Positions 1-8,354 of a stretch of DNA of 64,000 nucleotides are shown piece by piece (the stretch's first letter is position 1; every line of letters begins with the position of its first letter). The notes under the pieces are model-generated. The model saw nothing but the letters and a program-made list of their open reading frames with translations. It was not told the origin of the DNA and did not search any database. The stretch covers positions 62,001 to 126,000 of the forward strand of contig JBFWVJ010000003.1 in NCBI GenBank assembly GCA_050246795.1, in the 5' to 3' direction. Made by a program: the position numbers and the translations under genes. Source of the stretch: JBFWVJ01 sp050246795 (lineage in GTDB: Bacteria > Patescibacteriota > Gracilibacteria > JAUYGZ01).

Positions 1-405
1 ATCTCCAGAAACTGCGTTTCCATCATCACACTGCTCACTTCCTTCGATCATCGAGTCGCCACAAACAGGCAAGACCTCCCCATTGCAATCACTGCTGCAA
101 CCATCCCCTGAAATGGCGTTCCCATCATCACAGTTCTCACCCGCGTCCAAAACGCCATTGCCACAGGTCGAAACCTCGGTCTGGCATTGGTCGTCACAGC
201 CGTCACCGATCAGAAGATTCCCATCGTCACACTGTTCCTGATCTTCGAGAAGGGTATTCCCACACACCGGCATGGTACCATTGTAACCGCCCGTCAAAAC
301 ATCCCCTCTCAGACGCTGTTGGTCATAGAACTGGTACGCAACCACCACCACGATCAGAGCGAACAACGAGAAGAGGGCGACAATTTGCCCAACGCGTCGA
401 GACAT
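1..405 (-). CDS. Cys-rich CDDGN-repeat surface protein, membrane-anchored (partial)
   Basis: The reading frame starts with ATG at 405 and is still open at base 1, so only the first 135 residues are present. The N-terminus is MSRRVGQIVALFSLFALIVV, a short basic stretch followed by a hydrophobic segment (about residues 6-26) that would act as an uncleaved anchor or signal peptide. From about residue 50 there are at least three repeats of the form CGN...ECDDGN...GDGC..xC (QCDDGN, NCDDGN, QCDDGN can be read), as in the Cys-rich DUF4215-type repeats of bacterial surface proteins. The cysteines imply disulfide-stabilised modules outside the membrane. The partner or ligand is unknown. Just upstream on the same strand, TTGCGA and TATAAG with a 17-bp spacer would place the transcript start almost at the ATG, but this promoter is tentative. 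Confidence 0.8.
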   Translation of the reverse strand, partial: MSRRVGQIVALFSLFALIVVVVAYQFYDQQRLRGDVLTGGYNGTMPVCGNTLLEDQEQCDDGNLLIGDGCDDQCQTEVSTCGNGVLDAGENCDDGNAISGDGCSSDCNGEVLPVCGDSMIEGSEQCDDGNAVSGD

Positions 406-576
406 AGAGAGGCTTATATCAGCCGAAGTATATCATCGCAAAAACCCATGCTCAAAACCTTTGTCAAGAATGGACTTTACTCATCATTTTTCAGTTGTTT
501 GCGAGCTTTTTGTGATTTATAATTTCCCAGCGATTTGCAATGAAAATTGAGAATCGAAAATGAAGAATTGACGCAT

Positions 577-653
577 GTCAGGGTAGCTCAGCTGGTTAGA
601 GCACGGGATTCATAACCCCGAGGTCGGAAGTTCAAGTCTTCTCCCTGACACCA
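577..653 (+). tRNA. tRNA-Met (CAT), CCA encoded
   Basis: A complete cloverleaf can be drawn: acceptor GTCAGGG (577-583) pairs with CCCTGAC (643-649), the D arm is GCTC...GAGC, the anticodon CAT is at 611-613, there is a TTCAAGT T-loop, and CCA is encoded at 651-653. The first pair is G-C rather than the C/A mismatch of bacterial initiators, so this is more likely an elongator tRNA-Met, or a tRNA-Ile that reads AUA after lysidine modification. The next gene begins only 17 bases after the CCA end, so the two may be co-transcribed. Confidence 0.93.
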
Positions 654-669
654 TCTTTCCCACTCCACC

Positions 670-1509
670 ATGACCAAAAATATTTGTCATCGACTCCTCT
701 TGTCACTGAGCGTTCTGTTGATGATCAGCGGGTGCTCCACCTCCACGGAACCTCAGATCAGCCTGGAAACAAGTCAAAACGAGCTCAAAGTAGGACAGCC
801 AGTTGAGATGACCTTTTCGATCACCGACCAACAGGGCCGTCCCACTCAAAAACTGATGATAAGCCATGAACGGATTCTCCACGTCGTTGTGATCGGCGAA
901 GACTTTGAAGAGTTCTTTCATATCCATCCTGAAGACCTCGGGCCGATCACGGAGGACATGAAACGAGCCGCTCGATTCACGACCCGCTTCACGCCTCAAA
1001 AAGCCGGACGGTATCTCGTCTCAACTGACTTCGCTCATCAAAACGGACACACTTCCAAGACCTTCCAAATCACCGTCGATGGTGAGCCAGCTATGACACC
1101 ACCATCTGAAGACTTTAGCGCCTACCAATCGGTGGATGGCTACGAAATCACCCTGACTTCTCACGAGCCATTTGAAACTGGAAAAAACAACAGCCTGCAC
1201 TTCAACATTTTCCAGAACCAGCAAAACGTTACCGACCTCGAGCCATATTTGGGAGCGGCTATGCATGTCGCCATCGTTCGTAAAGATTTCCAGCACTTCA
1301 TCCATACCCATGGCATGCCGCACCAAGACGAAGAAATGGACCATGTGATGGACCATTCAATGGAGCACCACACCATGCTTCCCGATCAATTCGGACCAGA
1401 GCTGGAAGCAGAAGTGGTGTTTCCGACAGCAGGGACCTACCATGTCTTCGCGGAATTCAAGCACCTCGGTAAGACCGTCGTGACGCATTTCCAAATACCA
1501 GTCAAATAA
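670..1509 (+). CDS. His/Met-rich lipoprotein, probable metal-binding two-domain protein
   Basis: 279 aa. The N-terminus has a basic start, a hydrophobic core and a lipobox ending MISGC (Cys about residue 22), so it should be a lipid-anchored extracytoplasmic protein. Two similar beta-rich halves follow. Each carries an MxVxxRxDF/ILHVVVIGEDF-type strand with a histidine cluster (HIHPEDLG in the first half, HFIHTHGMPH in the second). A His/Met/Asp-rich stretch around residue 225 (MDHVMDHSMEHHTM) looks like a copper or other soft-metal site. The arrangement resembles YtkA-like secreted domains, a weak comparison made from memory. The metal role is inferred from composition only. It starts 17 bases after tRNA-Met and has no clear Shine-Dalgarno sequence. 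Confidence 0.8.
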   Translation: MTKNICHRLLLSLSVLLMISGCSTSTEPQISLETSQNELKVGQPVEMTFSITDQQGRPTQKLMISHERILHVVVIGEDFEEFFHIHPEDLGPITEDMKRAARFTTRFTPQKAGRYLVSTDFAHQNGHTSKTFQITVDGEPAMTPPSEDFSAYQSVDGYEITLTSHEPFETGKNNSLHFNIFQNQQNVTDLEPYLGAAMHVAIVRKDFQHFIHTHGMPHQDEEMDHVMDHSMEHHTMLPDQFGPELEAEVVFPTAGTYHVFAEFKHLGKTVVTHFQIPVK

Positions 1510-1553
1510 GCAGCCAGAAGCGAAGTGGTCGAAAACACTTCTCAGAAAGATGT

Positions 1554-1578
1554 AAACCTAAATTCGCTGAGGTTTTTT
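1554..1578 (+). terminator. Short rho-independent terminator
   Basis: AAACCT at 1554-1559 can pair with AGGTTT at 1570-1575 across a 10-base loop, and the T-run continues to 1578. It lies 45 bases after the lipoprotein stop. The stem is only 6 bp, so the call is moderate. Confidence 0.4.
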
Positions 1579-1618
1579 CAAAAAAGAGATAAAGTATGAT
1601 GGTTCATCATCTCTCTCC

Positions 1619-2146
1619 ATGGCCATCAAAAAACCCACACCAACCACCACAAAGGATATCCTGTCCACACTCTGGGAATACATCAAAGCCTTCTTTCGAA
1701 TCGTCTGGGAAGTCATCCTCTTTATCGTCCGCATGGTCGTCAAAATCCTGGTCGGACTGTACCTTCTCATCAAATCCATCGCCTTTAGTGTGTCAGCACT
1801 GATAGCCGCCTTTTCACTCCTGGTGATCGCTGGCGCTCTTTCCGTCTACTTGGTCAGCATCGGCATGGGCCTCAAAGACAGCGAAGCCTTCACGAGCTGG
1901 AGAGAAAACATGATCGAAACCCACCGGATGGTCTACGAACAACATCAAGAAAAATGGCTCAAGAAAAAACTCAGCACCAAAGAGTACCAAGTCGCAGAAC
2001 TCAGCGACCAAAGCTGCTCAATGGACACCGACTGCACCACACCAGAATCCTATTTAATCCGCTCTGTCTGTCCCTACACGAGCAAATGCTTGCAAAACAA
2101 ATGCGCCGTGGTCTGTCCGGAACCTTTCACGGGAACGCAACGATAG
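1619..2146 (+). CDS. Membrane protein with C-terminal Cys-rich module
   Basis: 175 aa, function not recognised. After a basic N-terminus (MAIKKPTPTT) there are two long hydrophobic stretches: about residues 25-50 (FRIVWEVILFIVRMVVKILV) and 52-85 (SALIAAFSLLVIAGALSVYL). A charged helical region (about 95-125) with coiled-coil character follows. The last 50 residues hold seven cysteines in the order CSMDTDC, VCPYTSKC, NKCAVVCPEP. This type of Cys-rich tail recurs on membrane proteins in CPR genomes (recollection, not checked). The tail probably lies outside the cell and forms disulfides. TATGAT at 1595-1600 could be a -10 box. Confidence 0.75.
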   Translation: MAIKKPTPTTTKDILSTLWEYIKAFFRIVWEVILFIVRMVVKILVGLYLLIKSIAFSVSALIAAFSLLVIAGALSVYLVSIGMGLKDSEAFTSWRENMIETHRMVYEQHQEKWLKKKLSTKEYQVAELSDQSCSMDTDCTTPESYLIRSVCPYTSKCLQNKCAVVCPEPFTGTQR

Positions 2147-2262
2147 TTTCCATCCAGTTACTTCAGAGGCTTTCCCAACTGGGCTTTGCGAAGTAGAATA
2201 CTTCTACCATCATTTTCAAATCAAAAATTGAAAATTGATCTTTCGATACTTGATCATTTCGC

Positions 2263-3690
2263 ATGTCCCGCTCCCATCTCCCCAACCTCACCGAAGGATC
2301 GATCATCAAGTCGATCTTCAAGCTTTCAGTCCCCATCATCCTGGCAAACCTTCTGCAAACGGTTTACCAACTCACCGACACTTTTTGGGTAGGACGATTA
2401 GGGGCAGAAGCGGTAGCTGCCGTCTCGCTGAGCTTTCCCATTACCTTTCTGATGCTCTCCATGGGAGGTGGCTTGTTCATAGCTGGCTCCATCCTGGTCG
2501 CACAGTACAAAGGCAAAGGAGACCTCCACCAAGTGGACTACATTTCCGCACAGACCTTGATGATGCTTGTGCTGGTGACCCTGGTTTTAACACCCTTGGG
2601 ATACTTCACCGCCGAACCATTGATGCGACTGATGGGTGCTGAACCCAACGTCCTGATAGGAGCCGCTTCGTACCTCCGGATCACCTTCCTCGGGTCTGTC
2701 TTCCTCTTTGGATATTTTGCCTTCCAGGCACTGATGCGCGGGGTGGGTGATGTGAAGACTCCCATCTATATCGTGCTCATTACGGTCGTTCTCAACTTTG
2801 GACTCGATCCACTTTTCATCATGGGGTACGGTCCCTTTCCCGCCATGGGAGTTTCCGGCGCAGCGCTCGCAACAGTCATAACTCAAGGAATAGCTGCCCT
2901 CTGGGGTCTCTCACTCCTCTTCGGGGGGAAATACGGCATCCACATCAAAACCCAAAATTTCCGCTGGGACTTTGACCTGCTCAAAAGAATGTTTTTTCTG
3001 GGATTACCATCTTCGATCGAACAGTCCGCGCGAGCAACAGGCATGGCACTGATCGCCTTTCTGGTGGCCAGCTTCGGCACAATCACTGTGGCAGCTTATG
3101 GACTCGGGACACGCGTCTTCAGCTTTGTCATCATCCCTGCGATGGGATTTGCCATGGCGACCTCAACGCTCGTCGGCCAAAACATCGGTGCTGGGAAAAT
3201 GGAGCGCGCCGAACAAATCGGGAAAAAAGCCTCTCTCCTGGCGCTGGGACTCTTGACACTGGTGGGAATCGTTCTCTTCATCTTTGCGCACAATATCGTG
3301 GCGGTCTTCATTCCTGATGACGCGGAAGTGATCGCCAGAAGCACTGAATTCGTGCAAATATTCGCGCTCTTCTTCGGCATTATTGGACTTCAACAAACGC
3401 TGAACGGCGTCTTCATGGGCTCTGGAAACACGATGGTCTCGATGATCATCGCCCTCGTCAATCTGTGGGTATTCCAATTCCCCATGGCCTACATCCTTTC
3501 CAAACACACCAGCCTCGGCGCTCTGGGCATCTGGTGGGCCTTCCCGGCATCATCTGTGCTGGCCACCATCATCGCCGTCGTGTACTTCCAATCAGGCAAG
3601 TGGAAACAAAAGCAACTGATTTCCAAGCCTACCACAGACCTACAAGATGAAGTCATAAAAGAATCCATCGCGGAGGAAGGCATCCAATAA
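2263..3690 (+). CDS. MATE family multidrug/cation antiporter
   Basis: 475 aa, the usual length for MATE transporters, with about twelve hydrophobic segments across residues 15-440. The early motif QTVYQLTDTFWVGRLGAEAVAAVS is typical of the family, and the pseudo-repeat halves can be seen (the second starts near FFLGLPSSIEQ). MATE proteins export drugs or toxic metabolites across the inner membrane in exchange for H+ or Na+. The short hydrophilic C-terminal tail (residues 445-475) is not conserved. The gene stands alone on this strand with a 116-base gap upstream, and the substrate cannot be predicted from sequence. Confidence 0.93.
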   Translation: MSRSHLPNLTEGSIIKSIFKLSVPIILANLLQTVYQLTDTFWVGRLGAEAVAAVSLSFPITFLMLSMGGGLFIAGSILVAQYKGKGDLHQVDYISAQTLMMLVLVTLVLTPLGYFTAEPLMRLMGAEPNVLIGAASYLRITFLGSVFLFGYFAFQALMRGVGDVKTPIYIVLITVVLNFGLDPLFIMGYGPFPAMGVSGAALATVITQGIAALWGLSLLFGGKYGIHIKTQNFRWDFDLLKRMFFLGLPSSIEQSARATGMALIAFLVASFGTITVAAYGLGTRVFSFVIIPAMGFAMATSTLVGQNIGAGKMERAEQIGKKASLLALGLLTLVGIVLFIFAHNIVAVFIPDDAEVIARSTEFVQIFALFFGIIGLQQTLNGVFMGSGNTMVSMIIALVNLWVFQFPMAYILSKHTSLGALGIWWAFPASSVLATIIAVVYFQSGKWKQKQLISKPTTDLQDEVIKESIAEEGIQ

Positions 3691-3727
3691 GCCAAATCAT
3701 TTGCGACAAAAGCCCCTCAGGAGTAGA

Positions 3728-3916
3728 ATGAAAGATAAACTTCATTCTTGGCTTATGAATGATCTCCTCTCCATCATCGCGATCATCCTGGTCGTCGGCT
3801 GGCTGGTCGGCTATTTCGGCTTTGGCGAAGCGGTCGGTTCCTTCATTCACATCCTCCTCGTCATTGCCATCATCGTCGTGCTCATACGTATCATCTCTGG
3901 AAGAAGCCCCCTGTAA
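3728..3916 (+). CDS. Small two-helix membrane protein (DUF5670/lmo0937-like)
   Basis: 62 aa from the ATG at 3728, chosen because AGGAG at 3719-3723 lies 4 bases before it. An internal ATG at 3755 would give 53 aa, nearer the usual family length. There are two hydrophobic segments joined by GYFGFGEAVGSF. The second segment, FIHILLVIAIIVVLIRII, matches the lmo0937/DUF5670 pattern of tiny inner-membrane proteins, which have no proven biochemical role. It follows the MATE gene by 37 bases and may be in the same transcript. Confidence 0.75.
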   Translation: MKDKLHSWLMNDLLSIIAIILVVGWLVGYFGFGEAVGSFIHILLVIAIIVVLIRIISGRSPL

Positions 3917-3955
3917 TCAAGTCCCTCCGCTCTTTCCGTTCTTCAGTCTTTCCCC

Positions 3956-4339
3956 ATGGAAAAATTAACCACCCTCCTCATCGCCACCCCAGTATTTCTG
4001 GCCATCAACTTCGCCCAGTCCATGAGTGATAAACATCACCTCGAAAAAGAATACGTGAGCAAAGACCTCACCCAGTGCGAAAACCTACAGTACCTCTGTA
4101 CACCCGGAAAAATCCCCTTCACTGATCACGTCGGCTGCGGGTGCATGATCGAGCTCAAAAGCAGCATGCTGAAGCCAGATCCATCAGAAATCATCTGCAC
4201 CGAACAATACGATCCCGTCTGCGGCATCGTAGAAACCTACTGCATCGATCCACCGTGCCCACGAGAAGCAAAAACCTTTTCCAACAGCTGCTACGCGAAA
4301 AAAGCCGGTGCCATCAACATCACCAAAGGACCCTGCTAA
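3956..4339 (+). CDS. Secreted Cys-rich protein with Kazal-like module
   Basis: 127 aa. MEKLTTLLIATPVFLAIN is a signal peptide. The mature part has a short module QYLCTPGKIPFTDHVGCGC, then a Kazal-type pattern starting near residue 76 (CTEQYDPVCG, then NSCYAKKAG and a final GPC). Kazal domains often inhibit serine proteases, but bacterial examples are mostly uncharacterised, so inhibition is only a possibility. The first module is repeated in the next gene (CVPGRAPFFDEKGCGC), so the two are related in part. The gap to the next start is 20 bases, which suggests an operon of small secreted Cys-rich proteins. Confidence 0.75.
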   Translation: MEKLTTLLIATPVFLAINFAQSMSDKHHLEKEYVSKDLTQCENLQYLCTPGKIPFTDHVGCGCMIELKSSMLKPDPSEIICTEQYDPVCGIVETYCIDPPCPREAKTFSNSCYAKKAGAINITKGPC

Positions 4340-4359
4340 GACTTCCTCACCGCACACTT

Positions 4360-4752
4360 ATGAAAGCACTCACCCTCATCATCGGAATGACTCTGCTGCT
4401 CTCACTCGTTGCTTGCGATCATGAAAAAAATCGTATCTATACCAGTAGAAACGAAGACGAATGCCGCACCCTTCAGTTCAGCTGTGTGCCTGGCAGAGCA
4501 CCATTTTTTGACGAAAAAGGATGCGGATGTGAACTGATCGAAGAAGTGGAGATCGAGACGAGAAGTGAAACCTATGAATTCGATCGAGATGATGGCGAAA
4601 TCCTTCCACCACAACACGATCTAAGGTACGAAGACAACCCCAACAGCAACCGAGGATATGAAAACGACCGTGAACCAAACCGAATTGACCAAGACCCACT
4701 CGAAAGAAATTTGGACCAGATCCAAAACGAACGGCTCGACAAAAAACCATAA
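4360..4752 (+). CDS. Small lipoprotein with Cys module and acidic Asn-rich tail
   Basis: 130 aa from the ATG at 4360. An upstream in-frame extension is possible, but it would overlap the previous gene and lacks a signal sequence. The start used here gives MKALTLIIGMTLLLSLVAC, a standard lipoprotein signal peptide with Cys19 as the lipid site. Residues 33-52 (CRTLQFSCVPGRAPFFDEKG) repeat the Cys module of the preceding protein. The rest is charged, rich in Asp, Glu, Arg and Asn, and probably disordered. Function unknown. It forms a pair with the Kazal-like protein. Confidence 0.75.
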   Translation: MKALTLIIGMTLLLSLVACDHEKNRIYTSRNEDECRTLQFSCVPGRAPFFDEKGCGCELIEEVEIETRSETYEFDRDDGEILPPQHDLRYEDNPNSNRGYENDREPNRIDQDPLERNLDQIQNERLDKKP

Positions 4753-4778
4753 TCACCTCCTCCATAAACGGGGCACCG

Positions 4779-6335
4779 ATGGAAAAACCTCCCATCAATT
4801 CGAATCCTACAAACAGAGATTCACCTGCTCTGCCGATTGAACCAATGCTCCCCGAATCCTCACCAGAACCATTCGACAGAAAGCACTGGTACTTTGAAAT
4901 GAAGTGGGACGGCTACCGTGCGATCGCGCATCGTGATTCAAAAAAAATCCGACTGTATTCCATGAACGGGGTGTCATTTAATGACCGGTTCTATCCGATC
5001 ATCCAGGCACTCGAGTCGATTTCCAGCGACGTAATACTGGATGGAGAGCTGGTGGTAAGCGATGAAGCGGGCAAAACAAGCTTCGACATCCTGCAAAAAT
5101 ACCTCGAAACAGGATGCGGAACGCCGGTGTACTACGTCTTTGACATTCTTTTTGCGAATCAATGCGACCTGAGACACTTACCACTCAGAAGACGAAAAGA
5201 AATCCTCAAAAAAGTCCTTCCTGAAAACATTTTTGAATTAAAATATGTTGATCACATCCAAGAAAAAGGGAGGTCTCTTTTCCAACAAGCCGTCGAAAAC
5301 AAGTGGAAAGGAATTATCGCCAAGGACAGCGCGAGCACCTACCAAACGGGCAAGAGAAGTCCCGACTGGAAAAGCATCGACATTCTATCGCAAAAAGACC
5401 ATCCTACCGCATCACCTCAGAAACCGCCCGTTCCACAAAGACACCGCCTCACATACGATCATGCAGGAAAAATACTCTGGCCAGAAGAGCAATACACCAA
5501 AGAAGATCTGCTCAAGTACTATGAAGTCATGGGGCCATACATGCTTCCATACTTGAAAGACCGGCCGGAATCACTCCACCGCTATCCGAATGGGATTTAT
5601 GAAAAACACATCACGCAAAAAGAGGTCCATCATCTCCTGCCAGACTGGCTCCAAACGGTGTCACTCTACACACAGTCAGGCAACAAAACACTTCGCTATC
5701 CACTCTGTCAAAATCTGGACGCCCTTTTGTACTGGATAAACCTTGGCTGCATCGACCTCAATCCCTGGAACTCCCGCTGCATCAAGCCGGACTTCCCCGA
5801 CTATCTCATCCTGGAGATCGAAGCTCAGGGAGTCAGCTTCAAAACCGTGGTACAGGTAGCGCTCGCCACCCACGATCTGCTCGAGAAAGCCCGGATCAAA
5901 AACCTTTGCAAAACCTCAGGAACTGACAGCCTGCACATTTGCATCCCCCTGGAAGGGAAATATCACTACGAACAAGTGCGAGATGTTGGGTTCCTCATCA
6001 ATACCATGGTCCACCAAAAACTCCCCACCATCACCAGCCTGGATCTCAAGCACGGCAAACGAGAAAAAAAAGTCTACCTGGACAGCCTGCAAAATCGACG
6101 AGGCCAAACCATCGCGTCAGCATATTCCGTACGACCAAGACCAGGCGCGCCCGTCTCGGCACCGCTGAGATGGGAAGAACTCACTCTCAATCTGAACCCC
6201 CGGCAGTTCCACATGAAAAATATGCCCGTGCGCATCAAAAAAATAGGAGACCTCTGGGAAGACAGCCTGGGAAAAGGCATCGAAAGCGAAGAATCCATCA
6301 AGCGTCTGGAGCGGCTGATGAAAAAAGGCTGGTAA
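4779..6335 (+). CDS. ligD: LigD-like ATP-dependent ligase/primase-polymerase fusion
   Basis: 518 aa. Residues about 20-205 form the nucleotidyltransferase core of an ATP-dependent DNA ligase: motif I EMKWDGYRAIA with adenylated Lys42, then ELVVSDE, YYVFDIL, GIIAKD and DWKSI. No OB-fold domain follows. The chain passes straight into a LigD-type primase-polymerase domain (about 225-510), recognised by HAGKILWPEE, ESLHRYPNGI, LHICIPLEG, NRRGQTIASAYSVR and PGAPVSAPLRWEEL. LigD works in non-homologous end joining with Ku, but no Ku gene is in the window. Two oddities: the ligase half is truncated, and the usual metal-binding DLD of the polymerase active site reads EIE here (Glu346, Glu348). The domain order (ligase first) also differs from many bacterial LigDs. 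Confidence 0.85.
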   Translation: MEKPPINSNPTNRDSPALPIEPMLPESSPEPFDRKHWYFEMKWDGYRAIAHRDSKKIRLYSMNGVSFNDRFYPIIQALESISSDVILDGELVVSDEAGKTSFDILQKYLETGCGTPVYYVFDILFANQCDLRHLPLRRRKEILKKVLPENIFELKYVDHIQEKGRSLFQQAVENKWKGIIAKDSASTYQTGKRSPDWKSIDILSQKDHPTASPQKPPVPQRHRLTYDHAGKILWPEEQYTKEDLLKYYEVMGPYMLPYLKDRPESLHRYPNGIYEKHITQKEVHHLLPDWLQTVSLYTQSGNKTLRYPLCQNLDALLYWINLGCIDLNPWNSRCIKPDFPDYLILEIEAQGVSFKTVVQVALATHDLLEKARIKNLCKTSGTDSLHICIPLEGKYHYEQVRDVGFLINTMVHQKLPTITSLDLKHGKREKKVYLDSLQNRRGQTIASAYSVRPRPGAPVSAPLRWEELTLNLNPRQFHMKNMPVRIKKIGDLWEDSLGKGIESEESIKRLERLMKKGW

Positions 6336-6368
6336 ATAAAATGGACTTGATCGTCCGGGAAAGAGGCA

Positions 6369-6407
6369 TTAGTATGGTTTTAAAAGTAAACCAGGTAACC
6401 ATACTAA
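6369..6407 (+). promoter_or_regulatory. Perfect inverted-repeat operator before HxlR regulator
   Basis: TTAGTATGGTT (6369-6379) and AACCATACTAA (6397-6407) form a perfect 11-bp inverted repeat. A nested GGTTT/AAACC pair lies inside it. The repeat ends three bases before the HxlR start codon, the position expected for an autoregulatory operator. Confidence 0.75.
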
Positions 6408-6410
6408 ACC

Positions 6411-6719
6411 ATGACCAGAACTCCTTGTCCCGCCATAACGGTTTTTTCATTTCTCTCAAGACGGTGGACCATGCTCGTCCTCAGGACCATCTGCGATGGC
6501 ACGCAGACCTTCAACGCGATCAAAAGAGAGCTCAGAACCATCAGCTCGCGAACCCTCTCGGAAAGACTGAAAGAACTGGAAAATTTCAACATGATCCAAA
6601 GGACCATTGTCTCTGAAAAACCTTTGAAAATCGAATACGAGCTGACCGAAAAAGCCCTTTCTCTCAAACCCCATCTCAAAAAAATCGATGACTGGGCCAG
6701 GGATTGGGAATCACGTTAG
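6411..6719 (+). CDS. HxlR family winged-helix transcriptional regulator
   Basis: 102 aa, a full-length HxlR domain: an N-terminal cysteine (CPAITVFSFLSRRWTMLVLR), the recognition region FNAIKRELRTISSRTLSERL, and the wing EYELTEKALSL. HxlR proteins are dimeric regulators that often respond to thiol or aldehyde stress through the N-terminal Cys. Here Cys5 is in the expected place. The start is fixed by the operator immediately upstream. The gene is convergent with, and overlaps by 4 bases, the DivIC-like gene, so its target may be itself or an unlinked operon. Confidence 0.88.
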   Translation: MTRTPCPAITVFSFLSRRWTMLVLRTICDGTQTFNAIKRELRTISSRTLSERLKELENFNMIQRTIVSEKPLKIEYELTEKALSLKPHLKKIDDWARDWESR

Positions 6720-7120
6720 CGAATCTCCTTTTCGCCAAAAAAATAGTCCCACCACTTCTGGGGAATGTTGGCAGTGATTTCCCAGTCATTTAAAGATGCG
6801 TGTCGTTCATCTCCTCCGCTAATGATGATCACCTTCTCCCCAGGCTCTTTTTTGTTGAGCTTTCGCTTGGCCTCCTTCCGGAAAAAATAGTCCGTCTTGT
6901 AATACTCATACTGCTTCTCCAGTTCCAAATTGCTGTTGACCAATCGCTCATTTTCTTCGATAAACCACTGCTTTTTTAATTCGATTTGGTAGCTCTTGTA
7001 GAGCAGGCTCGTGTACTCCACCAAAACCCATGCCAAGACGATGAAGAGCACGAAGAAAAGGACCTTCAATTGGAAGTCTTTCTGGGAAGAAAACTTTCTT
7101 TCCGGCTGATGAGGAGGCAT
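6716..7120 (-). CDS. FtsB/DivIC-like septum formation protein
   Basis: 134 aa. A short basic cytoplasmic N-terminus (MPPHQPERKFSSQKD) is followed by one transmembrane helix (about residues 19-40, VLFFVLFIVLAWVLVEY) and a coiled coil (about 45-85, rich in Glu, Lys and Gln, including ENERLVNSNLELEKQ). It ends with a KTDYFFRKEAKRKLNKKEPGE segment and a globular tail. This is the layout of FtsB/DivIC, which bridges other divisome proteins at the septum. The call rests on architecture and the FxRxEAxxxLNxxxPGE pattern, so an equivalent non-divisome coiled-coil protein cannot be excluded. Its stop overlaps the HxlR stop by 4 bases. Confidence 0.75.
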   Translation of the reverse strand: MPPHQPERKFSSQKDFQLKVLFFVLFIVLAWVLVEYTSLLYKSYQIELKKQWFIEENERLVNSNLELEKQYEYYKTDYFFRKEAKRKLNKKEPGEKVIIISGGDERHASLNDWEITANIPQKWWDYFFGEKEIR

Positions 7121-7228
7121 GATCGGATTTAGTGCAAGAAAACTCTAGCAAAAATTCGGCAAATAAAAAGAGAGAAAGAACGATTTCTATGACAACAAAA
7201 ACGTGTAATATCAGGTTAAAGAAGACCT

Positions 7229-8353
7229 ATGAAACACGGACTTGGATTCCTCATCGCGTTGATCGTCATCATAAAAGCTTTTGAAATAGCTCCCTTCACC
7301 AAAGCCCCTTTGGAGGAACTCAGCGACCTCCCCCTCCAAGCTTCCTTACTTCAATCAAACAGTCCTCAAACACCCTCAAAACCGGAAACCAAAACGCTGC
7401 TGAACCTCCTGGAAATCGCGATCGATCAAGAGCGGAATTTCAGACAGGGATTAGACCTCATGGAGCAAGCAGCTTCCACCGAAGAAAATATGAAACTCAT
7501 CGAACTCTACGAAGCAAAAATACTAGCAAGAACGCTCGACTTTGAAACAGCCCAAAAACTTTTGGAAGGACTCAATGACGAAGAAATTATCCTCGTCAAA
7601 GCAGCCGTCCTGATCGCCAGTGGCGACCGAAATAAAGCAGGGGCTTACCTTCACGACCTTTCCAACCACCATCTCAATCCAGAAGTCCGACTGACCGCGG
7701 TTTCACTGCTCAACATCTATCGAGAATTCGACCGTCACCGCGACGCGGACGAAAGCTATCTCTGGACGCTATTCGCGCAGAAACTAGGCGACCTGGGAGA
7801 GCTCGAGATTTCCCTCTACCTGGCGGACAAAGCGGCCCAAAAAAATCCCGAATACCGCGATGCCTGGATCATCAAGGGCTATGACGAACTGAGCCTCAAG
7901 CGTCCTGACGAAGCCGAGCTATCGCTTCTCACAGCCTACAGACTGGATCCCGGCAACCCCCATGTCCAATACCTCCTGGGACTCACCTATTTCGACCTGG
8001 GCAAACCAGAACTCAGCACGCAGTACCTCCTCTACTCCCGTTCAGAAGAACCCCAATACGAGTCCATCATCTTGGAAAAACTGGCAGAAAACGCCATCAA
8101 AACCCAAGACTTCGCACTCGCCGCGCACTACTTCGAAGAACTCATCCGCCTTCACCCCCATCACTTCCCATCGCTCTCCAGATTGGTTTGGCTCCAGGTA
8201 GAGCACCTCAACCAATTTGAAAAAGCCGTGGAAAACGCGCAAATACTCGTCAGCGCATCCCCAACAGAAGAAAATTACAAGCTCCTGAGCTGGGCCCTCG
8301 CGACCGCAGGAGATACGGAAGCAGCAGCGGAAGTCCTAAAAAAAATGGAGTAG
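7229..8353 (+). CDS. TPR-repeat protein, membrane-anchored
   Basis: 374 aa. The first 20 residues (MKHGLGFLIALIVIIKAFEI) form a signal anchor. From about residue 65 to the end the chain is all-helical with tetratricopeptide-type pairs. The clearest are DAWIIKGYDELSLKRPDEAE, NPHVQYLLGLTYFDLGKPEL and a C-terminal LSWALATAGDTEAAAEVL. TPR proteins act as scaffolds, and no enzymatic domain is present. The gene is transcribed away from the DivIC-like gene. TAATAT about 20 bases before the start could be a -10 box. The partner is unknown. Confidence 0.75.
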   Translation: MKHGLGFLIALIVIIKAFEIAPFTKAPLEELSDLPLQASLLQSNSPQTPSKPETKTLLNLLEIAIDQERNFRQGLDLMEQAASTEENMKLIELYEAKILARTLDFETAQKLLEGLNDEEIILVKAAVLIASGDRNKAGAYLHDLSNHHLNPEVRLTAVSLLNIYREFDRHRDADESYLWTLFAQKLGDLGELEISLYLADKAAQKNPEYRDAWIIKGYDELSLKRPDEAELSLLTAYRLDPGNPHVQYLLGLTYFDLGKPELSTQYLLYSRSEEPQYESIILEKLAENAIKTQDFALAAHYFEELIRLHPHHFPSLSRLVWLQVEHLNQFEKAVENAQILVSASPTEENYKLLSWALATAGDTEAAAEVLKKME

Positions 8354-8354
8354 C

